From Vitis vinifera (lineage: Eukaryota > Streptophyta > Magnoliopsida > Vitales > Vitaceae): 64,000 nucleotides of DNA. The stretch covers positions 2,521,001 through 2,585,000 of the forward strand of contig NC_081807.1 of assembly GCF_030704535.1 (NCBI RefSeq), in the 5' to 3' direction. A program made the position numbers and the translations under genes. Under the pieces are notes generated by a model that saw nothing but the letters and a program-made list of their open reading frames with translations, did not search any database and had not been told where the DNA came from. The first letter of the stretch is position 1; each line of letters begins with the position of its first letter. Positions 36,439-49,470 of this stretch are shown piece after piece.

Positions 36439-36914
36439 AATTATGTAAATAAAATGTGCAATTTAACTTAAAGATAATAATTTTCCAAAACATGAAAAAC
36501 TATTTAACAAAAAAAAAAAAAAAACAAAAGAGACAGGTCTTCGGCCTAAAAGTACATATTGGGCTCTTTGGCTCGGCTGGAGCCCATTTCTTTAGGCATT
36601 TTCACTCCAAAGACATCACCAAACCAAGACCCTAGTTTCTTTATTTAGAATTTAAATGAAATATTAATTCCAAAATAATTATGTAAATAAAATGCGCAAT
36701 TTAACTTAAAGATAATAATTTTCCAAAACATGAAAAACTATTTAACAAAAAAAAAAAAAAAACAAAAGAGACAGGTCTTCGGCCCAAAAGTACATATTGG
36801 GCTCTTTGGCTCGGCTGGAGCCCATTTCTTTAGGCATTTTCACTCCAAAGACATCACCAAACCAAGACCCTAGTTTCTTTATTTAGAATTTAAATGAAAT
36901 ATTAATTCCAAAAT
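36439..36914. repeat. Near-identical tandem duplication, 2 x 238 bp
   Basis: Units 36439-36676 and 36677-36914 differ by eye at only about two positions (for example TGTGC versus TGCGC, and GGCCTAAA versus GGCCCAAA). They sit in non-coding DNA containing GGCTCTTTGGCTCGGCTGG. The event is recent. Confidence 0.92.
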
Positions 36915-39900
36915 AAATGAATTATTAATTCTAAAAAAAATTAAGAGTATTGAAGCTTCCAATTTTTTTATTTTTTGACTTATAAATCCAAGGGCTTTTA
37001 AACAAATGTGAAGGTTTTACGCCAAGAGAGAGACGTTTGAGAAGGCCCATGAGAGATATTGGGCTTGTTTACAACAACATGGGCTATGGTGCTGGCAAAA
37101 CTTGGATACATCCAACCAGGCCCAACACAAAACCTCTTCCACCCATGGTTGATAAGGCCCAGCAACCCTGGAATTGGTTTTGGGCTTTACTATAAGCTGA
37201 AGTTGAGAAATGCTTCATAATACATAGAAGTGCTTCTTTAAATAAAAGTAGTGCTTATGGATTATTTAAATAAAATTTAATTTTAAAGAAGCTCAATTTC
37301 AACCTAAAAAAAGAATCAATATAATTTTTATATATCAATCAAAATATATTTTTTTAATCAAAATTTTAATTTTTTTAAAAAATATACTTTAGTGTAAAAA
37401 TGATTCATGGAAAAAAATATTTATTTTTATAAAAAGATAAAAATGTATATTTTCAAACATATTTAAAAATCAAACTTGTCAATTTTCCCATCTTCCAATG
37501 ATAAATATTTTATTTGTGATTTTCCATTAAAGCGCTTTTAATAAAAACACAACAAAATTGGTATGACCTAAATTTTATCACAATCACAATCACAATTAAA
37601 AGCTACTCTTAGCTAAGAATGTAATTTTTTTAGGAAAATTATTTTTCAAAAATATTTGCATAAAAAAAATAAGGTTTTACTTTATGTTTAAAAATAAAAC
37701 AAATTTTTTTTAAATATGGGAAGATATTTAATTGGAATTCAATTTTGAAATGTTGTGATTGTAACTTTTCCATTAAAATTAAAAAGTCATTCTGAATCAC
37801 AAAAGCTAAATTTCAGGACAAATTGGAACCATTAACTATTACTATTGACTGTGAATTTATGAACGATTCTTAAATTTGAATCTTAAATTGTGTTTCCCTA
37901 ATGACACAAGGGAATCCAAATTGATACATAACTAATTAAAATTGATTTTTTTCAATAAAAAAATCCTTCGTAATTTTCCAAAATAAATATAAGAGTAGAT
38001 TGTGGAGTGATTTTGTTTAAAACACTTTTGTTTATAGTGGTTTTTGTTTTCTTTAGACATATTTTTAATGAGAAACACTTAATTTTATTATATAATTAAA
38101 TTTTTTTTAAAAAAAGAAATCATTTTTGAAAAAACAACCTACCAAATGATTATCCATTTTTTTAAAATGAATTTAAAAAATAAAACAAACACCCAATGAA
38201 ATAATATTTTGATCTTTAAAACATTCAAAAAAAGAAAAAGAATTTATTCTAAAATTAAATTGTTTTTCAAAAACCAACTTTTTATATATTACTCGTGAAG
38301 CAGAATTTTGTTTCTAAAAACAATCGAAAACAATTTTTAAAATTTCAAAACATTCTGAGCACAACCCTAATTTTTGTTTTAAAAAAAACGGTTTTCAAAA
38401 TCACTCCCAAAAATAATCCAAATCTTTTACTTAAAGACCAAAAAAATTTTAAATTCATTGAAACCAATTCAATGATATTTTATTTTTTTCTTTAAAATGA
38501 ATACTTCAATGACATTGTTCAAGCAATCGCTCAAGCAATCCTAGGTTACATGACTTGCTTAAATTGAAAATCTCCATTATTATTATTATTATTTTCTTCC
38601 AATTTAACTTTTTCATTTTTTTTTTCCAAAAAATTAAGATAAAAATATAACTAATTTTTCGTTTTTTTTTTCAATCTAAAAAAAATTAAACTAAAGAAAT
38701 TTTGCCATTTAAAATTACATTTATAGCCTTTTACTAAATAATAAGAATTTTTTTTAAAAAATTCTACATATAAAACACCATATAATCAAATAATAAGTAA
38801 TTAAACTACAAATATTATCAATAAATTATGAATAATTATCTACAAATTAAGCCTTTAATATAAAACCTAAAATTGTATCTTATTCCGATGTTTATGGTAC
38901 GTTATATTATATCATTACTCTAAGAAAATATCTACGATATGCAATACTTTTTCTACTTACCTTCTTTTTTTCGATTTTTTATTAAGTTTTTTAAAAATAT
39001 AATACGAAATATTCTTAATTTTAAAAATAGAAAAATCAATCCAATACCCGTAAATTATTTTCGGGTTCAAAGCAAAGGAGAACAACCACGTCAAGCAACC
39101 ATCCATCATCATCCCAAAGGGTCAAATCCATCCACAAGTTTCTTACACTCCAATATGAACTCTACTGTCATTTGAAAAAGGGCTTTCTCATGATCAAATC
39201 CTTCACAACTGTCCATTACCATATACCCAAATGCAAGAAACTGCCTACAATCTTCTCCAAACCCATCACTTTAAAGTGTGGAAAAGAGCCAAATGGTAGG
39301 AAGAAAAAAAAGGAACAAGAAAAAAACAAAAAAAAAAAAAAAAAAGGAAAAAAAATGGCACAGCACATGGACACCCCGTGTGTCTCGTCAATAATCACGG
39401 GCGCTGCACTCACAGCCAGCACATGCCCCGCTAGGCCACAACTCGCCCCTCTACGCGGTTCCGTCATTGTCAACGTCCACACCCTTCCATAATAATACCA
39501 TCATTAATAAAAAAATGTCATTGAATTTGTTTATTTGAAGGAAAATGGTGGTGGGTGGGGACGTTTTGCTAAGTGGGTATACCGCATTTTAAGTATTGGA
39601 GCAATCTATATGTAGTATGGAAGTTTTTTTTTCTCGGGTTTGATCATCTCATCTTGAAATTAATTGATACTTAGTGAGAATAGATTAAACCTTTTATGAT
39701 ATTCGGGGCGGTGATCGATATGTTAAGATATTTTTACGGACAAATAAATAATATTAAGCCTTGTGAAATGGTGAAATGGTAATGGCTACTAGTTGTCAAT
39801 AAAAAGGGGGTTAGATGATAAGCCACATTTGCAAAGTGGGTGCCCACTTGGCACCGCTCATAGCGTAAGAGATTGGTGGGAGGCTTCCGAATCCACACGG

Positions 39901-40119
39901 TACTTTCTCCTTCTCCGTGGTTGTATGGACTTTTTGTAATCTCTAGAGGTGGCTTCCCTCCACTTTAAATATGAAAGCACTCGTAACCACTCTTCCCATT
40001 AAGTGTCCTTGTCTGTAACCTCCTCGAGTTTTCAAGAAACATTCTCTCTTCATTCCTTCCTCTTTTCCATATTCTTCTCTTCTTCTCCATACCCTTTTGC
40101 TGAGAAAAAAAACAAAGCA
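36915..40119. other. Intergenic DNA and promoter of the SKS gene
   Basis: Mostly AT-rich with no gene. A GC-richer patch at 39360-39490 follows a long A-run and carries an open frame on each strand, but neither shows family features. The last 250 bases (39870-40119) form the likely promoter and leader of the SKS gene, with CCACTTTAAATATG near 39960 as a weak TATA. Confidence 0.55.
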
Positions 40120-42889
40120 ATGGCTCAGAATGGTGGCATCATATTGCTTCTCTGTGCCACCTTCTCAGTTTTGGCCATGGTTGGTGCTGAAGACCCTTAC
40201 AGGTTTTTCGAGTGGAATGTCACGTATGGGGACATTTACCCACTTGGGGTTCGCCAACAGGTTCCATGATATACTTGGTTTTTTCCTTGGGATGGATTGT
40301 GAGATTCTCTGTTTGTTTTTTTTTTCTTAATGGGTGGTGGTGTTTGTTTTGCAGGGAATTCTTATCAATGGACAGTTTCCAGGGCCTGACATCTACTCTG
40401 TTACAAATGACAACCTCATTATCAATGTCCATAACAGCTTGCCAGAACCTTTCCTCATCTCCTGGTGAGAAAATTCTCTCCCTTTTTTCGGTTTCTAATA
40501 CAGTAGATAGATTAAGAAGGCACCAAAACTTATGAGAATGCATGATGTTTCTCTTTATATTCTTTGATTAGAATCAGAACCATCAAAAAACAATTAGGAT
40601 AATATCACTGTTTGATTGTATCAAATTCTAGTCATGGTTTCTGGGTGTGTGCTCAAAAGGCATGTCTATTTTCTCACTTTATGTATAGAGTCAAAAGGTT
40701 TTAGATCTGAAAAGTATGGTAGAATTGTTTACTAGTTGTTAAAGTGAATGGAGAACAGTTGAAAAGCACAAACTCAAAAGTAACTTCCCATGAGATGCTC
40801 ATGACTCATGTTCTGTATTAGTCTTTTCATTTCCTAATCAACTCATGCTGAATCTCGAAAGGTCCAAATCACTAGCAAACACCATGCTTTCATGCCTTTC
40901 TACCTGCCATTAAGGTTGTGTGGTCCGGGCCTTTAGGGGAAGAATTAAGGAAAATCCGGTGGGTTTGAATTGGGCATACTGGCCTCCATGGCTGGCTGGG
41001 AGTTAAGGTAGCAATGGAGTCAGTCAGTCCATTGTTCCGGGTAGTCTGGATATCTCCAGGACTCTGGTTTAGATATTGTTATATACTACTTCAACATGGT
41101 TTCTGATGTGGTGCTGTATGGGAAAATGAAACAGGAATGGGGTTCAGCAGAGGCGAAATTCGTTTGAAGATGGGGTGTATGGGACTACATGTCCTATCCC
41201 ACCTGGGAAGAACTTCACTTACATCCTACAAGTAAAAGATCAGATTGGGAGCTTCTTCTACTTCCCATCTCTAGCCTTCCACAAGGCAGCTGGAGGCTTT
41301 GGAGGGATCAGGATTCTCAGCAGACCAAGAATCCCAGTTCCATTCCCTGACCCTGCTGGGGACTATACCATTCTCATTGGAGATTGGTACACGCACAATC
41401 ATAATGTAATTCGCGAATTCCCTATAGTTCATGCCTTTCTACTGTTAAGCTAGTATCTTACTCTTTGGTATTTCAGACCTTGAAGGCCATTCTGGACCGT
41501 GGGAGGAGGCTGCCTTTCCCTGATGGCATTCTGATCAATGGTCGCGGAGCCAATGCTGCAAGTTTTACTGTCGAACGAGGCAAAACTTACAGGCTTAGGA
41601 TATCAAATGTAGGACTCCAGAATTCACTCAATTTTCGGATTCAGGGACACAAGATGACACTGGTTGAAGTTGAGGGAACCCACACTCTCCAGACCTCCTA
41701 CTCGTCGCTGGACGTTCATGTTGGCCAGTCCTACTCTGTACTGGTTACTGCAGACCAGGCTGCTAAGGACTACTACATTGCAGTTTCCTCCCGGTTCACT
41801 GAAAAGGTCCTGACCAGCAGTGCCGTCCTTCACTACAGCAACTCTGTCTCTCCAGTGAGCGGTCCACTCCCTGGTGGACCTACCACCCAGATTGATTATT
41901 CTCTTAACCAGGCTCGGTCCATCAGGTACTCTCTCATCCTAGTATTTCTCTGCAACTCTGGAAACATTTTATGGATGTCCAGTTCATTCCTATTTGTTTT
42001 TCTGGCATTCCAGGACTAATCTCACAGCAAGTGGACCGAGACCAAACCCTCAAGGATCTTACCACTATGGTCTCATCAACATCACAAGAACTATCAAGCT
42101 AGGGAACACAGCAGGACAAGTTAATGGCAAGCAGCGATATGCAGTTAACAGTGTGTCATTTATCCCTGCTGACACCCCCCTTAAGCTTGCGGACTACTTC
42201 AAGATTGGAGGTGTTTTTCGTATAGGAAGCATCCCAGATCAACCAAGTGGCAAGAAAATGTACCTTGACACGTCAGTCATGGGAGCTGACTTCAGAGCAT
42301 TTGTGGAGATAGTGTTTGAGAACCGCGAGAGTATCATCCAGAGCTGGCATCTTGATGGATACTCCTTCTGGGTAGTTGGGTAAGTACCTGCAGAACAAGC
42401 CAAGTTCATTAGCTGCAAATCAGTTTTAGTCATCACAATTTTCATATATCTGCACAGCGTCATCCATTAGAATCATTTTTCTTATGGTACTTGTGCTGCA
42501 GAATGAATGGAGGAGTGTGGACACCTGCAAGCAGGAACCAGTACAATCTTAGAGATGCAGTATCGCGTTGCACCACTCAGGTGAGACAATCAAACTCGAT
42601 TCATTGAGACATTGTTCGCCCAAGAAAATCAAAGTACCAGTATGGAACTAACCAAAATTTATGGTTGATGTTACAGGTATATCCCAAGTCATGGACTGCT
42701 GTGTACATAGCACTAGACAATGTGGGAATGTGGAATCTGAGAACAGAGTTCTGGGCAAGGCAATACCTTGGACAACAATTCTATCTTAGAGTTTACTCCC
42801 CAGTGGGGTCGATCAGGGACGAATACCCGATTCCAAAGAATGCACTTCTCTGTGGTAGAGCTGCAGGAAGAAAAACAAGATCCCTCTAA
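40120..42889 (+). CDS. SKU5-similar (SKS) monocopper-oxidase-like protein
   Basis: Secreted multicopper-oxidase-fold glycoprotein of the SKU5/SKS family, implicated in cell-wall expansion; it is often labelled an L-ascorbate oxidase homologue. Seven exons, 40120-40260, 40355-40464, 41135-41405, 41477-41925, 42014-42379, 42502-42580 and 42677-42889, join in frame at GT-AG sites and give 542 residues, normal for the family. Residues 1-23 are a signal peptide. Three cupredoxin domains follow, with ILINGQFPGPDI, GDYTILIGDWYTHNH, INGRG, WHLDGYSFWVVG and DNVGMWNLR landmarks. The HWHG copper ligand motif of true oxidases is replaced by WNGVQQRRNSFEDGV, and the final HCH ligand cluster is reduced, so oxidase activity is unlikely. 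The tail is short and basic (GRKTRSL), with no evident GPI signal, unlike SKU5 itself. Confidence 0.95.
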
Positions 42890-43782
42890 ACAACAATTAC
42901 TACTTTAAATGGCTCCAACTCGGGGCCAGATTCTTTGTTATACAACTCATTTGTCATTTAAAATAATTCTTTTTACACATACTTCTATGAAGTTAAAATT
43001 TCTCTATGTACTTGCATAGTTAAAGTTCTTTTCTCTTTCCCCAGAAAATGTCCATGTGTGTACTGCTTTCTCCACCTTGAATTTTGACAATCTGCAGCCA
43101 GGGTTATGAATAAGTTGTGTCCTTAGAAGAAGAAGCAGTATGTTTTCAATGTTCCATGGTGAAGGATTGTTTATAGACCAAGAAAATGACCCACAAGGGA
43201 CAAGGTGTACTTCTTGTTACATGTTGTTTCATCCGTCAAAGACCAGCTACTATATTCAACAAAAGAACATCAATTAAATTCTTAAAAAAAAAAAATCCAG
43301 AAATGACTAAAGTAAACTAAGATGGCAACAAGTTTCGCTGCACTGAACTTGTACACAGTTTTCTCCTTATTTTATCATCACACAAAATATAGGACAAAAA
43401 ACTTAAGACTGAATTCCCTTTGATAATCAGAATAAGCAATTCAATCTCACCATTGTAATGGTGTCTGTGCATATGATCAAATGTCTTCCAAGAAGACAAC
43501 ATATATCTGGATGGTTCCAATCCTGCTAGTTTCCATTCCTAAGAACTATTTGCAGGGTATATCGTATATGCAGTCAACACACAAACTCTAATCATCCTAG
43601 TTCCTAACTAATTATATTATTGTCACAGAAGAATTGGACAGAATGGCAGTTATGGAATTGTTGACATGGTCAACCAGGAACCGGCCTAAGAGAATTTCTA
43701 GAGCAATCCGCCTCCAAGGCATAGTTTTGCTGGCAAACAACCACCTTAGCAGGCATTTGTTTGTACTTTGTGAAGCTTCTTT
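42890..43782. other. Intergenic DNA; left end of the GDSL duplication
   Basis: Contains the 3' UTR of the SKS gene. From about 43080 it shares diverged words with 45930-46700 (for example CAGGGTTATGAATAAG at 43100 and 45953, and ACCAAGAAAA near 43178 and 46058). The GDSL genes were therefore duplicated with at least 700 bases of upstream sequence. Confidence 0.65.
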
Positions 43783-43790
43783 TATATAAA
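43783..43790 (+). promoter_or_regulatory. TATA box of GDSL gene 1
   Basis: TATATAAA, 80 bases before the ATG at 43863. The equivalent site is conserved before the second copy. Confidence 0.65.
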
Positions 43791-43862
43791 TGTCTTAGGT
43801 ATTCAAAGAAAACATGGTGAAAGAGACACAGAGATAGACAGGAGCTTCTCAGTTTATTCCTC

Positions 43863-45624
43863 ATGGCAAAGAGATGGGTTTCTTCATTTCTTTTCCTAAG
43901 CATTTTCCTAGCCATGGTTGTCTCTCACTCAGCAGATGGACCGCTTCCTGCTCTTTTCATACTAGGGGACTCAACAGCTGATGTTGGAACCAACACTCTC
44001 TTGCCTCAGAGCGTAGTGAGGGCTGACTTACCTTTCAATGGCATTGATTTTCCACACTCAAGACCAACTGGGAGGTTCAGCAATGGCTTCAATACTGCTG
44101 ATTTTCTTGGTTAGTAGTGCATGTACCCTGTGTTTTAAGCAGGTTTTCCAATCTTTCATCCATATGCCTATCATCAAACTATGTTCATATACCAGTGGTA
44201 TTATTGCAGTAACCTTTGTTTTTGTGATACTTCCTTTCAGCCAAGCATATAGGTTACCGAAGAAGTCCACCACCCTTTCTTTCTATTCTAAGCCACTCAT
44301 CTTCTCTCAGTAAGAAGTTCCTCAGAGGGGTAAACTTTGCATCAGGAGGATCAGGAATCCTCGACACAACAGGACAAACACTGGTAAGGCCTCTGTTTAG
44401 GCACTTCATTGTTGACATTCCTAACTAGAAAGGTGTTCCATATGATGATAAGAAATGCTTTTCTTTCGTTTTCTATGAATGAGAGTTTGATCTCTGACAA
44501 GCTCTTCTAATTGTACATTTCATTTGGAACAACAAACGGCAGGGAATCATCACTTTGGGAGCGCAAATCCAGCAGTTTGCCACAGTCCACAGTAATCTTA
44601 CAGCTGCAATAGGTCCAGAAGAAACAGAGAAGTTTCTCTCCAAATCTTTGTTTGTCATCAGCACTGGAAGCAATGATATTATTAACTATTTCCAATCTAA
44701 TAATCGTACTTTACCCAAGGAAGAGTTCATACAAAATCTAGGATATGCGTATGAGAACCACTTAAGGGTAAGATGTCTTCCTCTCTACTTAAAAGTTCAG
44801 GATAGAAGCCTATAGGCATACAACTTCAACAGAATGTTTGAAGTTATGAAATGAAACATGATCCAGGGCTAACATAGAATCCAGTGATGAACTCGTATGT
44901 TTGATATGGCAGACTTTGTTCGATCTTGGGGCAAGGAAGTTTGGAATTTTAAGTGTCCCACCAATTGGGTGCTGTCCATCTCTAAGAACTTTGGATCCCT
45001 CTTATGGTTGTCTGGAAGAAATGAATGAATATGCTACATTTTTCTATACAACGATCCAAGCCCTAATGCAAAGGCTCAGCTCAGAATATCAAGGAATGAA
45101 GTACTCGCTTGGAAATGCATATGACATGGCAATGTATGTTGTCAACAACCCCGTTGCATTCAGTAAGTAATTCAGCCTCTAAATGGTATAACTCACAATT
45201 ATACATTTCAGAGAAAGCATACCCTTGTTCAACAGACTAGTTTCCTCATCCCTTGCTCCTGAGTCAATTAAAGGATTGAATCCTGCTAATCTTGGACATC
45301 CCACAGCTCCCAGACAAACACCTGCAACTTGATTTAATGAAGATTTGTAAGTATGAAATAAAGAGTAGAATCTAATTTCAAGTTTCCTCCAAATTCTCAG
45401 ATTTTACAGATGTGAAAAGCGCTTGTTGTGGAGGTGGGAAGTTAAATGCACAGTCTCCTTGTGTACCAACAGCTGCTCTTTGCTCAGACCGCGATAAGTA
45501 CCTATTCTGGGATCTGTTCCACCCTACGAAGCATGCTTGTAAGCTGGCAGCTTTTACCCTCTACACTGGGGAGCCAGTATTTGTGTCGCCAATCAACTTC
45601 TCTCAGTTGGCCATGGATAATTAG
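43863..45624 (+). CDS. GDSL esterase/lipase, tandem copy 1
   Basis: Secreted SGNH-fold serine hydrolase acting on ester bonds of lipids or other acyl compounds; substrate unknown. Exons 43863-44109, 44241-44383, 44543-44767, 44913-45162 and 45401-45624 all have GT-AG introns and give 362 residues, the usual length. Signal peptide about 1-23. Block I is FILGDSTADVG with nucleophile Ser37 (GDST instead of GDSL). Block II glycine is in FASGGSG. Block III is STGSNDI (Asn174). Block V is WDLFHPT, giving Asp326 and His329. All catalytic elements are present. Exon phases and lengths match the next gene. The protein resembles the plant subfamily with PFNGIDFP and RPTGRFSNG after block I. Confidence 0.95.
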
Positions 45625-46751
45625 CCAACAAACAGTCTTCCTCCTTTCTGAAATTGTCTCCATTCGAAGTGTATTCCAATAATGAAACAAACATATGGTT
45701 ATGTGTCAGCATATTTTCAGTTATGGAACTTGTATTGCAATGACAAAGTTGCACGTCTAGCAGCTTAAATAATGTTTATGTCAGTGGCTTATTAGCAAAC
45801 ACATCCACATTGTTATTTGATGGAGCCAATGTTGAAGATTCTTAGATTAAAAGCTCTTCTTCTTGACTTGTTTTAGTACTCAGAATATATGCCTGTGTGC
45901 ACTACTTCCCCACCTCACACTCATTCAGGAACATACCTTGGGCAGGGTTATGAATAAGTGTGTGGGAGTCTTCCTCCAAGGAAGCATGAGTTTCGGGCTT
46001 CCTCCTCACAAGAAGAAATATAATTTTTAGTGTTAGGATGAGGAAAATTGTTTACAGACCAAGAAAAAGGCCCATGAAGGACACAGTGAAGTGGTTTCTA
46101 TCAATGGATGAAAATTTTGAGGATTTCTTTTGTGTTTCAAAATCTGAAAAGTAGGTTCATCGTTCAAGGACCAAAGAATCTATTCAGAAAAAAGTCAGCA
46201 ATCAAATTCTAAAGAAATCCATAAATGACTAGACTATACTAAGCAACAATCTTGGTGTATTGAACTTGGACACATCTTCCTCCCTACTTTTATCATTAAA
46301 AGCAGAATCATCTTTACAGAAATTTTATCATGATTTGTCACAAAACACACAATACAATAAGAGCCTGAATTCCTCTAATGAACCCTATTCGATAATCAGA
46401 ATGAGCCATTCAATCTCACCCTTGACATGGCATCTGCCCTCATGATCAGTTAGAAAGTTTTCCAAGAAGACAAACATATAGCTGGATGATTTCATTCCTG
46501 CAATTGTCAATACCTAGAGGACTATTTGTCATGTGCAGTCAAGACACACTCTAATCATCCTAGTTCCTCGGATATAATATTATTGTCATCAAATCTGGAA
46601 TTAATATTATGGACATGGTCAACGGGCCTAAGAGAATTTCTAGTACAATCCGCCACGAAGCACATAGTTCTTGTGAGTTTACATTGTTTCTGGACAATGA
46701 CTACCTTACCAACAATTGTCTGTACCTTCACAATCACTAAACTTCTTTGCA
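45625..46751. other. Spacer between the two GDSL genes
   Basis: 3' UTR of copy 1 followed by sequence that is a diverged repeat of the region upstream of copy 1 (43080-43780). No additional gene. Confidence 0.65.
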
Positions 46752-46757
46752 TATAAA
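46752..46757 (+). promoter_or_regulatory. TATA box of GDSL gene 2
   Basis: TATAAA, 90 bases before the ATG at 46842, in the same setting (AAATGTC follows) as the TATA of copy 1. Confidence 0.65.
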
Positions 46758-46841
46758 TGTCAGAGGAGTTCAAAGAAAATGCAGTGCAAGATATATAGAC
46801 AAAGAATTCAAGGAAAGAAGCAGCTTCTTAATTTACTCTTA

Positions 46842-49008
46842 ATGGCAGAAAGATGGGTTCCTTCATTAAGCTTTTTCCTAGTTATGGTTGTCCTTCACTC
46901 AGCAGATGCTTCAATTCCAGCTATGTTCATACTAGGGGACTCAACAGCTGATGTTGGAACCAACAGTTTATTGCCTTTTAGTTTTATAAGAGCTGATTTT
47001 CCTTTCAATGGCATTGACTTTCCCTCCTCACAACCAACTGGGAGGTTCAGCAATGGCTTCAACACTGTAGATTTTCTCGGTTAGTTTTGCCTGCACTCTA
47101 AGTGGGCTAGGTTGGTTTTCTCACCAAAATGCTGCCAAAGTAATATTGACATCAAAGAATTATGTTATCTTCCATTCAATATATACATGCACACAAACAA
47201 ACTATGGTTCTAGATACAGAATTTTCCCACACAGACATAAATATACGAGCACTGGTAGTATTATTGCAGTAACCCCTGTTTTGTGATGCTTTCTTTCAGC
47301 CAATCTAACAGGTTTCCAAATAAGTCCACCACCCTTTCTTTCTCTAGTTGACAGTCAGTCTTCTATGAACAAGCAGTTTCTTAAAGGTGTAAGCTTTGCA
47401 TCAGGAGGATCTGGACTTCTTGATACAACAGGACAATCTCTGGTAAGGCTTCTACCTTCTGAACACCTCCCATCACTTGCCTTTCAATGTCTTCCTAATG
47501 CGAGAGCTAGGAAGTCACTTGTTCATTATCCATGCCAGAATTGAGAACGATAACAAGTACTTTTCTCATGTTTTTCATGAATAAACAACCCTGACAATCT
47601 CTTCTAATGTATGTTTCATATGGAATAACCAATGGAAGGGAGTCATCCCCTTGGGAAAGCAAATTCAGCAGTTTGCCACAGTCCAGAGCAATCTTACTGC
47701 AGCAATAGGTTCAGATGAAACAGAGAAGCTGCTCTCCAAATCTTTGTTTCTCATCAGCACTGGAGGCAATGATATTCTTGGCCATTTCCCCTTAAATGGT
47801 GGTTTAACCAAGGAAGAGTTCATAAAAAACCTTAGTGATGCATATGATAACCACTTAAAGGCAAGATTCTTCCTCCTCTCTATTTTGATGATCACAGGTT
47901 CATAACATAGTGTTCCCTAAATAAGCACATCTTTGGAACTCAGCTTAGGCTCCTATGAATCTTGATGAGCTTTATGCTAATTTCTGTCATCTTCCCTAGG
48001 GGAGTATATGAGTAGTTAGTCTTTTCTTTTTCATAGTAATGACAAAAGCTCCCTTACCATGGAGCAAAGCCACAAGTCTAGAATTAGGGGGTGTTGAAAA
48101 TTGAACTTGCAGCTTCAACCAAATGTTTATAAAGTTAGTATATGAACCATGAATCAGGGCTTACATAGAAATTTAGTAACAAAATCGAATTGGAACTATT
48201 CTTCATTGAATGTCATTCCAAATACTGCCCTAGAAATCTCATACTTGAATTGAAACTTTTGCTGATATGGCAGAATTTATTCGAGCTTGGGGCAAGGAAG
48301 TTTGCCATTGTAGGCGTTCCACCAATTGGGTGTTGTCCGTTGTCAAGACTTGCAGATATCAACGATCATTGTCATAAAGAAATGAATGAGTATGCCAGAG
48401 ATTTCCAGACAATACTCAGTGCCCTCTTGCAAAAGCTCAGCTCAGAATATGGAGGCATGAAGTACTCACTTGGAAATGCATATGAAATGACAATGAATGT
48501 TATAGACGATCCTCCTGCATTCAGTAAGTGACTCACTCAAAAAACTATCTAACGTAATAATCATACATTTCAGAAAAAGGATACCTTGATTAGGTGGAGA
48601 GTACCTGAAGTGGCTCCTCAGCATTCTAGTTTTCGGGGTTTCATCTTTTTGAGAAAAATCTTCCCTCATCCCTTGCTCTTGAGGCGATTGCTGGATTGAA
48701 TCCTACTAACCTGTTAAAACAAGTACAGTAAGTATGAGATAAAGGGCATAATCTAACTTCAACTATCATCCAAATTCTCAGATTTAAAGGATGTCAAAAG
48801 CGCATGTTGTGGAGGTGGGAGGTTAAATGCATTGCTTCCTTGCTTAAAGCCTCTGGCTACTGTCTGCTCAAACCGGGATGACTACTTATTCTGGGATTTG
48901 GTCCACCCAACACAGCATGTTTCTAAGCTAGCAGCTCAGACCCTCTACAGTGGTCCACCAAGACTTGTATCTCCAATCAACTTCTCTCAGTTGGTTGAGG
49001 ATAATTAG
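46842..49008 (+). CDS. GDSL esterase/lipase, tandem copy 2
   Basis: Paralogue of the gene at 43863. Exons 46842-47079, 47300-47442, 47639-47860, 48274-48523 and 48782-49008 give 359 residues. Exons 2 and 4 have the same lengths as in copy 1 (143 and 250). Signal peptide about 1-23. Catalytic Ser34 lies in FILGDSTADVG, block III reads STGGNDI (copy 1 has STGSNDI), and WDLVHPT supplies Asp323 and His326. All catalytic residues are kept, so it looks functional. Intron 3 (47861-48273) begins GCAAGA instead of the GTAAGA of copy 1, making it a GC-AG intron; the homologous join (NHLK-NLFELG) supports it. Its preceding acceptor is AAG rather than CAG. Tandem GDSL copies are common in plants and may differ in tissue expression. 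Confidence 0.93.
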
Positions 49009-49470
49009 CCAACAAATAGTCCTTGTTGTAAATCCTTTCCAATTCCATCTACTCTATTCCAATAACAAAGCATACATATGGATGTAAAAGCATTTATACC
49101 AGATAGTTTTTATCCCATGACTTGAAGCTACCAAGTAAGGAACTGATATCACACTGTTTATTTATAGGCAAGATGAGTACATAATTAGAATCAAAATTGC
49201 AGACAGGGCTTCAATCATTGCATCAAAATAATTAGCAAAAGACGTTTTATTGGACTTAAATTTAGCATATATACATTTCAAATTGCAGAGAATACAATAC
49301 ATGGGGGGAAAGCAAATGGATCTGATATAAAGCATTTTTTTACATGGGGTTATAAGATGACAGGGCCCCCAACCTGTTAGTATATGTGAAGTATGATAGG
49401 TTGAATAAGAATATGTTCATTCAGTAAATATATTAGAACATATCATGACTGAGAAGCTGACAAAGAATGA

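Noticed and set aside
39172-39492. 106-codon frame and its antisense 88-codon frame near 39.3 kb
   Set aside because: Half of the product is a poly-lysine run from an A-rich tract; no domain recognised.
43863-49008. Possibility that the GDSL copies form one fused gene
   Set aside because: Each has its own TATA, signal peptide, full five exons and stop codon.
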